Below are positions 34,754-41,075 of a stretch of 64,000 bases of DNA, piece by piece (the stretch's first letter is position 1; each line of letters starts with the position of its first letter). Source of the DNA: Paenibacillus athensensis (GTDB taxonomy: Bacteria > Bacillota > Bacilli > Paenibacillales > NBRC-103111); NCBI RefSeq assembly GCF_004514475.2, contig NZ_MYFO02000012.1, forward strand, positions 62,001-126,000. Direction: 5' to 3'. The position numbers were made by a program, and so were the translations under genes. Under the pieces are notes generated by a model. That model saw only the letters and a program-made list of their open reading frames with translations, was not told where the DNA came from and ran no database searches.

Positions 34754-35566
34754 TTGAAGGGTGTGGAAGCCGCTGTGAGAATGTGGGGACAACTGGTGCA
34801 TTTCGGGTGGCAGCAGGCATTGTCCTGTCTGTTTCCCGCGTTGATTTTCGTCGGTTTGCTGGCGTTGAAGCTGGTGCATGTGCCGGGGATTCCGGCCTAC
34901 GATCTGATTCTGATTTATTGCATCGCTATACAGATCTGGATGGTGAGAAGCGGGCTGGAGACGCTGGATGAGCTCAAGGTTATTTGCGTGTTCCATCTCA
35001 TCGGTCTGGCGCTGGAGCTGTTCAAGGTGCACATGGGCTCCTGGCAGTACCCGCAGCCGGGCTGGACGAAGCTGGGTGGCGTGCCGCTGTATAGCGGCTT
35101 TATGTACGCCAGCGTAGCGAGTTATTTGTGTCAGGCGTGGCGTCGGCTGGACGTGGAGCTGATCCGCTGGCCGCGTCCGGTGTGGATTGTGCCGCTGGGC
35201 GCAGCGATTTATTTGAATTTCATGACGCATCATTATATCTATGATTTCCGCTGGGTGCTGACGGGGCTGCTGTTCGTGGTGTTTTTCCGCACGCAGGTCG
35301 TGTTCCATGTCCGCCGGGTGGCTTACCGGATGCCGTTGAATGTGTCGTTTCTGCTGATCGGTTTCTTCATTTGGATTGCGGAAAATATCGGCACGCTGCT
35401 TGGCGCGTGGCAGTACCCGAACCAGCAGGCCGGCTGGCGGCTCGTGTCGCTGGGCAAGCTCAGCTCGTGGGGACTGCTCGTGATCGTCAGCTTTATGATC
35501 GTGGCGCAGCTCAAGCATGTGAAGGAAGGGCTGGGCCCGAGCGGTCCGGCTGATCCCGGCACATAA
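34754..35566 (+). CDS. DUF817 family integral membrane protein (YoaT-like)
   Basis: 270 residues with about eight transmembrane helices and the family's conserved segments LFKVHMGSWQYPQPGW, LYSGFMYASVASY and a second copy-like motif GAWQYPNQQAGW. Function unknown in any relative I know. The open frame begins with TTG at 34754; a GTG at 34775 or the ATG at 34781 would be equally possible starts, because no strong ribosome site is present. The paired GSWQYP/GAWQYP motifs suggest an internal duplication. Confidence 0.8.
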   Translation: MKGVEAAVRMWGQLVHFGWQQALSCLFPALIFVGLLALKLVHVPGIPAYDLILIYCIAIQIWMVRSGLETLDELKVICVFHLIGLALELFKVHMGSWQYPQPGWTKLGGVPLYSGFMYASVASYLCQAWRRLDVELIRWPRPVWIVPLGAAIYLNFMTHHYIYDFRWVLTGLLFVVFFRTQVVFHVRRVAYRMPLNVSFLLIGFFIWIAENIGTLLGAWQYPNQQAGWRLVSLGKLSSWGLLVIVSFMIVAQLKHVKEGLGPSGPADPGT

Positions 35567-35691
35567 CGGCTTGGCGAGCGGCGGAAAAGACAGGTGGGAT
35601 GGAGCGGCAGATCGGGCAGAGGACTCCAGAGACTGGGGAGCGGGAGGAGGCAGCCGTGTGCAGCGGCTGTCTTTACTTTTTTTTCACAACT

Positions 35692-35734
35692 TGTGACGTA
35701 CCTCACATCGAAACGGCCTCACTTCGCATACACT
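35692..35734 (+). promoter_or_regulatory. Fnr box and promoter of the hemerythrin gene
   Basis: TGTGA-CGTACC-TCACA (35692-35707) is a perfect Fnr/Crp box. A TACACT -10 box lies at 35729-35734. The predicted start near 35741 puts the box centre at -41.5, the class II activation position. Confidence 0.82.
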
Positions 35735-35793
35735 TGAAAGCAGGAAGCCAGTTACGCCCCGGACGGGGCTGTGAGACGCAAGGAGGAATCGCG

Positions 35794-36336
35794 ATGGAGA
35801 CGAGGTTGCACGGGCAGACCGTATCGGAGCATGCGGCGCATCCGACGGCATTTTTGACGATGGTGGACCGATTGAAGGTGGAGCATGCGGTGCTGCAGCA
35901 GCAGCTCAAGGAAATTCGCCAGCTGGCAGGCGAGCTGTATGCGGCGCAGGATTGCGCCAGCGGGCCGTGCCGACTGATCGAGCTGCAGGATCGGGTGCTG
36001 CTGATTACCGAGGATTTGGACCGCCACTCGAAATGGGAGGAGGAGGAGCTGTTCCCGGTGCTGCAGTTGTATTTCAATCGCAAGCTGTTGCCGTCGATTA
36101 CGCCTTCCATCTGGGTGATGGAAAAGGATCACGAGCTGGCCCGGTTGTTCGTACAGTCGTTCATCGACGGAGTCAACGGGATGGCGGAGCCGATCGAAGA
36201 AGGCTTTATGAAGGAAATGGCTGCGCAGCTCATTCAGGCCTGCCTGATCCTGTCGGAGCATTTCACGCTTGAGGAAGAGCTGGTGTTCCCGATGACCGAT
36301 CAGCTGCTCAAGGACCTCGATTACTTTTATTCCTAA
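35794..36336 (+). CDS. Hemerythrin-domain protein
   Basis: 180 residues, helical bundle with the metal-ligand pattern: VEHAVLQQQ, LDRHSKWEEEELFP, EKDHELAR and SEHFTLEEELVFP. It should bind a di-iron centre that reacts with oxygen or NO. AAGGAGG lies six bases before the ATG at 35794; the frame is open further upstream without a ribosome site and across the promoter. Controlled by an Fnr box, so probably made under low oxygen, as an oxygen/NO sensor, carrier or iron-sulfur repair factor. Confidence 0.88.
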   Translation: METRLHGQTVSEHAAHPTAFLTMVDRLKVEHAVLQQQLKEIRQLAGELYAAQDCASGPCRLIELQDRVLLITEDLDRHSKWEEEELFPVLQLYFNRKLLPSITPSIWVMEKDHELARLFVQSFIDGVNGMAEPIEEGFMKEMAAQLIQACLILSEHFTLEEELVFPMTDQLLKDLDYFYS

Positions 36337-36350
36337 GCGTTAAATAAAAG

Positions 36351-36403
36351 AAAAAGCTTGCTTTGCCGCAACGGATGCCGTTGGAGCGAAAGCAAGCTTT
36401 TTT
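36351..36403. terminator. Bidirectional terminator between the hemerythrin and fnr genes
   Basis: AAAAAGCTTGCTTT (36351-36364) pairs with AAAGCAAGCTTTTTT (36389-36403); A and T runs on both sides serve both convergent genes. Confidence 0.9.
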
Positions 36404-36438
36404 GTCTTGTGCGTGTGCGAGACGCAAGCCGCGGCTGG

Positions 36439-37161
36439 CTACTTGCGGCAAATATCCTTCGGGCAATTCTCGCAGTGGCAGATGTCCTTGAGGTAATGGA
36501 CGTCGGCGACGATGAGAAGGCCGTTCTCGAAGCTGACGGCGTTTGCTTTTTTCAGCTCGCCCAGCATCCGGTTGACGCTTTCCCGCGTGGCGCCGATCAT
36601 GTCGGCCAGCACGGTGTTGGTCAGCTTTTTATCAATCAGGATGGAGCCGTCGGGCTGCGGGCGGCCGCAGGAGTTGGTCAAGCGAATCAGCAGCCAGCAC
36701 AAGGCGCCGTGTTTGCCGAACATCATCAGATCGCGGAATTTGGTCTGCGTCATCCGGTGGACAAGTCCCATCCACTTCATGAATTCCACGGCCAGCTCGC
36801 CGTGCTGCCACAGGAGAATTTCCAGGTCCTTCTGCTGTAGGACGCCAATGACGCTGTCTTCGGCCACCTCGGCGTTAAAGGCGTGCTCGGAGCGGCGAAA
36901 CGGGTCAACCTGTCCGAGCATATCCCCTTCCTGATACATATACAAAATGAAATGTCGACCCTCGTCCGACGACTTGGTTATATTGACGCGGCCGCTTTGG
37001 ATGTAATACAGCTTGTCGGCCGGGTCGCCCTCCCAGAACAGATGCGAGCCTGCGGGCGCCTTCATTTCATACATGATGTCTTTGAGCTTGTTCAAGCATT
37101 CGGGCGAAAAGCAATCCGTATTGCGGACGGCGCTCCCGCCCGCCGGTTCCGTAGGGCCCAT
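36439..37161 (-). CDS. fnr: Fnr oxygen-responsive regulator (Bacillus type, C-terminal Fe-S cluster)
   Basis: 240 residues. A cyclic-nucleotide-binding-like domain (GSHLFWEGDPADKLYYIQSGRVNI) is followed by a Crp HTH (LTNTVLADMIGATRESVNRMLGEL). The C-terminus CHCENCPKDICRK has four clustered cysteines, matching the C-terminal [4Fe-4S] ligands of B. subtilis Fnr rather than the N-terminal cluster of E. coli FNR. With the cluster intact under anoxia it should activate genes carrying TGTGA-N6-TCACA. AAGGAGG is seven bases before the ATG at 37161, preferred over an in-frame ATG at 37194. Confidence 0.93.
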   Translation of the reverse strand: MGPTEPAGGSAVRNTDCFSPECLNKLKDIMYEMKAPAGSHLFWEGDPADKLYYIQSGRVNITKSSDEGRHFILYMYQEGDMLGQVDPFRRSEHAFNAEVAEDSVIGVLQQKDLEILLWQHGELAVEFMKWMGLVHRMTQTKFRDLMMFGKHGALCWLLIRLTNSCGRPQPDGSILIDKKLTNTVLADMIGATRESVNRMLGELKKANAVSFENGLLIVADVHYLKDICHCENCPKDICRK

Positions 37162-37196
37162 GTCCCATCCTCCTTCGCGAATATGCGGATGCACCG

Positions 37197-37239
37197 ATTG
37201 TAACGCGTTGCGGCGCGTTCAGGTGTGACCGATGTCACA
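37197..37239 (-). promoter_or_regulatory. Fnr box and promoter of fnr itself
   Basis: Perfect box TGTGA-CCGATG-TCACA (37224-37239). Read on the minus strand, TACAAT (37202-37197) is the -10; the box centre is at -41.5 from the predicted start near 37190. Indicates positive autoregulation. Confidence 0.82.
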
Positions 37240-37322
37240 GGCAGAGCGCGCGAGCGGCTTCTGTCGAAGGCTGCCGGCAGCTACCCGTCGCTGGCCGTTG
37301 CTGGCGGAAGGAGCGGGCGGTC

Positions 37323-37365
37323 AGTGATATAGATCACATACAGGCGTAACGGTTTGGCGTACAGT
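37323..37365 (+). promoter_or_regulatory. Fnr box and promoter of the mobA-like gene
   Basis: AGTGA-TATAGA-TCACA (37323-37338), one mismatch from consensus, and TACAGT (37360-37365) as -10. The predicted start near 37372 again gives -41.5. Confidence 0.78.
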
Positions 37366-37411
37366 GGGGCTGGACGAACGAAAGCAAGCAAGGCAAAGGG
37401 GGGGATGCGTT

Positions 37412-38269
37412 ATGCTGAGCGGCGTCATATTGGCCGGCGGTGTGAGCAAGCGGATGGCGGGCGAGCGCAAGGCGCTGCTGCCGTTCTGCGGCCGGCCGCT
37501 TATTGCCGGGCAGCTTGACCGGATGCGGCGGCTGTGCGATGAGCTGATTGTAGTGACCGACGATCCCAAGCCGCTGCTGCCGGTGCTGGAGCGGGGCGAT
37601 CGGCTGATCACGGATTTTTACCCGCAGGCGGGAGCGCTGGGCGGCATGCACGCCGGCTTGTCGCTGGCCCGCCACGAGGCGGTATGGATCGTCGGCGGCG
37701 ACATGCCGTTCGTGTCGAGCGAAGCGGCGGCGCTGCTGCTGGCGCATCTGCGGCTCGGCCTTGACGCGGCGATTCCGCTCGTGCAGGGCGGCTTGTACCC
37801 GCTGCACGGCGTGTACGCCCGCGGCTGCCGCGACCAGGCAGCAGCGCTGCTGGAGGCGGGCGAGACGCGCGCGGCCGCGCTGCTGCGCCGCCTGTTCTGG
37901 AGCGAGCTCGGCGATGCGAGCTTCCGCGAGCGCGGCGTGCCGCTGAATTTTGTCGCCAGCGTGAAGACGCCGAGCGACTATGCGCGGCTGGTGCGCGAGG
38001 CCGAGGCGGGCGAAGCCGCAGGGGGCGATAGCGAGGTAAGGGCGGGGGACGGTGCGGCGGCTGCAGGGGCGGTCGAAGGAGCGGCCGACCGGCCCGCGCC
38101 GCCAGTGAGCCGCGAGCGCGTCGTCGCGACGGACGGCGGATTGGCTGGCGGTGCAATCGCAGCCGGAGGACTCGCCGCGAGCGCAGCCGCAGCCGAGCTG
38201 TTCGCCGACGGCACGGCAGCCGACAGCGCCGACGCGCCAAGCGGTCAGCCCGACGGAGGCCGGCTGTAA
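37412..38269 (+). CDS. MobA-like molybdenum cofactor guanylyltransferase with long Ala-rich tail
   Basis: 285 residues. The first ~200 are a MobA/NTP-transferase domain: LAGGVSKRMAGERKALLPF (7-25), GGMHAGLSLA, VVGGDMPF and a late TPSDYARLV. It would attach GMP to molybdopterin for anaerobic reductases. MobA is usually about 200 residues; here about 85 low-complexity residues (Ala, Gly, Asp, Glu) follow. The frame opens earlier, but the purine-rich AAAGGGGGG run precedes the ATG at 37412 and the family starts there. Fnr-controlled; no molybdoenzyme gene is visible in the window. Confidence 0.8.
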   Translation: MLSGVILAGGVSKRMAGERKALLPFCGRPLIAGQLDRMRRLCDELIVVTDDPKPLLPVLERGDRLITDFYPQAGALGGMHAGLSLARHEAVWIVGGDMPFVSSEAAALLLAHLRLGLDAAIPLVQGGLYPLHGVYARGCRDQAAALLEAGETRAAALLRRLFWSELGDASFRERGVPLNFVASVKTPSDYARLVREAEAGEAAGGDSEVRAGDGAAAAGAVEGAADRPAPPVSRERVVATDGGLAGGAIAAGGLAASAAAAELFADGTAADSADAPSGQPDGGRL

Positions 38270-38297
38270 CCGAATGTTCACGATTGCCGGAGGCGGC

Positions 38298-38340
38298 TGT
38301 GAGCAAAATCACAACCCCGGCCGGCTCCGGCCTCTACAAT
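38298..38340 (+). promoter_or_regulatory. Fnr box and promoter of the ba3-type oxidase operon
   Basis: Perfect box TGTGA-GCAAAA-TCACA (38298-38313); TACAAT (38335-38340) as -10; centre at -41.5 from a predicted start near 38347. Confidence 0.83.
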
Positions 38341-38381
38341 AGGGGCAAGGCAACAAACAACCGGCGGGAGGTGGAGCAACA

Positions 38382-38543
38382 ATGAGCAAGCGGGGAGCGG
38401 AAGGCCGGGCAGGAGCAGCGGACGGGCAACGGGGCGAAGTGGAGCCGTCGCTGCGCGGCACGTTCGCGGCAGTGCTGCTGCTAGGCGTATTTGTGGCAGT
38501 GACGTGGGTCGCTGTATTTGTATTGTTTATGGCGCGGCAATAG
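38382..38543 (+). CDS. Cytochrome c oxidase subunit IIa-like small membrane protein
   Basis: 53 residues with a hydrophilic N-terminus and one transmembrane helix (about 27-50, GTFAAVLLLGVFVAVTWVAV), ending FVLFMARQ. Size, LRGTF motif and position directly before the subunit II gene match the CoxIIa/subunit 2A of ba3-type oxidases, which replaces a helix lacking in subunit II. GGGAGG lies before the ATG. First gene of the oxidase operon, behind the Fnr box. Confidence 0.8.
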   Translation: MSKRGAEGRAGAADGQRGEVEPSLRGTFAAVLLLGVFVAVTWVAVFVLFMARQ

Positions 38544-38587
38544 CGCCGGATAGCTGTAAATTAGCTGAGGAAAGCAGGTCGATAGCG

Positions 38588-39058
38588 ATGCATATTCACC
38601 GTTTGGAAAAAATTTGGCTCACTGTGGGCATTACGATGCTGTTTGTGTTTTTGGCCGTGCTGGGCGTCTCCGCCTTTGCGATGGGCACGAAGCCGCCGAG
38701 CGAGCACCATCACCGCATCGATCCGACCCAAGTCGATACGACGGCGCCGTTCGATAAGCCGGGCTTGACGAAGATTGGCGACAACGAATACGAGGCGGTT
38801 ATGACCGCGTTCACCTTCGGCTATGCGCCGGACAATATGGAGATTCCCGCAGGGGCGACGGTGCATTTTACCGTGACGAGTAAAGATGTGGTGCACGGAT
38901 TTGCGATCCCCGGTACGAATGTCAACATGATGATTGTGCCCGGAGAGATCAGCCAGATTACGCATACGTTCACCGAACCGGGCGAATTTCTCGTGCTTTG
39001 CAACGAGTATTGCGGCGGGGCGCATGAATGGATGAAGACGAAAATTATCGTGAAATAA
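38588..39058 (+). CDS. ba3-type cytochrome c oxidase subunit II (CuA)
   Basis: 156 residues: one N-terminal transmembrane helix (about 11-33) and a cupredoxin domain outside the membrane. The CuA site is visible: the His in DVVHGFAIP and the C-x3-C of CNEYCGGAHEWM with its His and Met. Only one helix, as in the Thermus ba3 subunit II. It receives electrons from cytochrome c and passes them to subunit I. Start at 38588 with GAGGAAAG upstream. Confidence 0.93.
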   Translation: MHIHRLEKIWLTVGITMLFVFLAVLGVSAFAMGTKPPSEHHHRIDPTQVDTTAPFDKPGLTKIGDNEYEAVMTAFTFGYAPDNMEIPAGATVHFTVTSKDVVHGFAIPGTNVNMMIVPGEISQITHTFTEPGEFLVLCNEYCGGAHEWMKTKIIVK

Positions 39059-39075
39059 AGAGAGGAGCGGCCTTT

Positions 39076-40731
39076 ATGAATGCAGGTGTACAGCCTACCG
39101 GATTCAACCTGCGGGACGGCAAGCTTGTCGTTGCGCATATTCTTACCGCGTTCGTCGCGCTGCTTCTCGGCGGCGTTGCGGGCTTGCTGCAAAGCCTGGT
39201 GCGCAGCGGCTCGATCAAGCTGCCGGCTGCAGTCGGCTACTATGAGCTGCTGACGGCGCACGGCGTGCTGATGGCGATTGTGTTTACGACGTTTTTTATC
39301 GTGGGATTCCTGTATTCAGGCATTTCACATACGCTGGGCGGCAAGCTGCTGCCGGTTGTGCTGCGCATGGGCTGGGCTGGCTTCGGGCTGATGGGGGCGG
39401 GCACGGCGCTGGGCACGGTGATGATTTTGAGCGGCAAAGCGAGCGTGCTGTATACGTTTTATGCGCCGCTGAAGGCGTCGCCATATTTCTACATTGCGCT
39501 GGCGCTGCTGGTGATTGGCAGCTGGATCAGCGGCTGGGGCATTTTTTATCAATACACGTATTGGAAACGCACGCATCGCGGCAAGATTTCGCCGCTGTTC
39601 GCTTTCATGGCTGTTGTGACGTTCCTGATGTGGCAAATCGCGACGCTGGGCGTTGCTGCCGAGGTGCTGATCCAGCTCATTCCGTGGTCGTTCGGCTGGG
39701 TCGAGACGATTAACGTGATGCTGAGCCGGACGTTATTCTGGTATTTCGGTCATCCGCTCGTTTACTTCTGGCTGATGCCGGCGTATATGTGCTGGTATGT
39801 GATCATTCCGAAAATTATCGGGGGCAAAATCTACAGCGACGCGCTGGCCCGACTTTCGTTTATTTTGCTGCTGCTGTTCTCGATTCCCGTCGGCTTTCAC
39901 CATCAGTTGATGGAGCCGGGCATCAGCCCTTTTTGGAAATACCTGCAGGTCGTGCTCACGTTTATGGTCGTGATCCCGTCGCTGATGACGGCGTTTTCGC
40001 TGTTCGCGACGTTCGAGCTGAACGGCCGGGCGCGCGGCGGCAAGGGCTTGTTCGGCTGGCTACGGAAGCTGCCTTGGGGCGATGTGCGATTTTTTGCCCC
40101 GTTTATGGGTATGCTGATTTTTATACCGGCCGGTGCAGGCGGCATCGTCAACGCGAGCAACCAGATGAATGCGGTCGTACACAACACGCTTTGGGTGACG
40201 GGGCATTTTCATTTGACCGTAGCGACCAGCGTCGCTTTGACGTTTTTTGGCATCACCTATTGGCTGCTGCCGCTGGTCACGGGCCGCGTGCTGACGCCGC
40301 GGATGAACAAGCTGGGCATTGTTCAGACGATTATCTGGTGTATCGGCATGTTTTTCATGTCCGGAGCGATGCATCTGGTCGGCTTGTTCGGCGCGCCGCG
40401 GCGCACGGCATACACGACCTACGAGGACAACCCCGAAGCGCTGTCCTGGCTGCCGTATGAGGTGGCGATGGCGATTGGCGGAACGATTTTGTTCATTGGC
40501 GTGCTGCTGATCGTCTACAACGTGTTTGCTTTATTAAAAGCGCCCAAGGGCGAAAGCGAGTATCCGCTTGGCGAAGCGATGGAGCAGGCGGAAGCGACGC
40601 CGGCGTATCTGGAGCGCTGGGGCATCTGGATCGGGCTTTCGGTAGCGCTGATCGTCATCGCGTATACGCTGCCGTTGGCCGATATGATCATGCACGGCGG
40701 ACCAGGGTCGCCGACGTATGTAACGTGGTAG
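39076..40731 (+). CDS. ba3-type cytochrome c oxidase subunit I
   Basis: 551 residues, about 13 transmembrane helices. Heme and copper ligands are visible: the low-spin heme His in LLTAHGVLMAI, the CuB His and cross-linked Tyr in GHPLVYFW, the His pair in GFHHQLMEPG, and the heme pair in VTGHFHLTVA. It reduces oxygen to water and pumps protons; ba3 (B-type) oxidases have high oxygen affinity, which fits Fnr control. AGAGGAG precedes the ATG at 39076. The frame opens upstream inside the subunit II gene, but without a ribosome site. Confidence 0.94.
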   Translation: MNAGVQPTGFNLRDGKLVVAHILTAFVALLLGGVAGLLQSLVRSGSIKLPAAVGYYELLTAHGVLMAIVFTTFFIVGFLYSGISHTLGGKLLPVVLRMGWAGFGLMGAGTALGTVMILSGKASVLYTFYAPLKASPYFYIALALLVIGSWISGWGIFYQYTYWKRTHRGKISPLFAFMAVVTFLMWQIATLGVAAEVLIQLIPWSFGWVETINVMLSRTLFWYFGHPLVYFWLMPAYMCWYVIIPKIIGGKIYSDALARLSFILLLLFSIPVGFHHQLMEPGISPFWKYLQVVLTFMVVIPSLMTAFSLFATFELNGRARGGKGLFGWLRKLPWGDVRFFAPFMGMLIFIPAGAGGIVNASNQMNAVVHNTLWVTGHFHLTVATSVALTFFGITYWLLPLVTGRVLTPRMNKLGIVQTIIWCIGMFFMSGAMHLVGLFGAPRRTAYTTYEDNPEALSWLPYEVAMAIGGTILFIGVLLIVYNVFALLKAPKGESEYPLGEAMEQAEATPAYLERWGIWIGLSVALIVIAYTLPLADMIMHGGPGSPTYVTW

Positions 40732-40764
40732 GCGCGATATAGAGAGAGATGCGCCGGGGGCGCG

Positions 40765-40878
40765 GCAAAGCAAGATAAAGCAAGGCAGGGCAGGGCAAGC
40801 AGAGCAAGGCAAAGCAAAGCAAAGCAAAACAGAGCAAAGCAAGGCAGGCAAAGCAAAGCAAAGCAAAGCAAAGCAAGG
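40765..40878. repeat. Pentanucleotide repeat tract (AAGCA-type)
   Basis: About 110 bases made mostly of GCAAA/GGCAA/GGCAG units, with the cleanest run at 40854-40876. It lies between the oxidase operon and the Fnr box of adhE and codes for nothing plausible. Confidence 0.85.
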
Positions 40879-40914
40879 CGGTTGCAGGCAGCCGCTTTTG
40901 CTTTTCGAAATATT

Positions 40915-40998
40915 TGTGAATATTTTCACAATATCATTGAAAAAACAACCCGCCAGGTGATTTTTCTCATAGTGGCCCTATCGCAAAAGCCGTAAGCT
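40915..40998 (+). promoter_or_regulatory. Tandem Fnr boxes and promoter of adhE-pflBA
   Basis: A perfect box TGTGA-ATATTT-TCACA (40915-40930) and a weak box GGTGA-TTTTTC-TCATA (40956-40971), 41 bases apart. With TAAGCT (40993-40998) as -10, the weak box lies at -41.5 and the strong one at -82.5 from a start near 41005, both activator-compatible. The -10 is poor, so this promoter is less certain than the other four. Confidence 0.65.
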
Positions 40999-41075
40999 AA
41001 GAGCAGAACATCACAGCCGGGCGGCGGAACGAGCTGCAAGCCGCTAACAGGCACAATGACAAAGGAGTGACGCAC

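Noticed and set aside
40765-40878. CRISPR-like array
   Set aside because: The repeat unit is five bases, without spacers and without cas genes; it is a simple-sequence tract.
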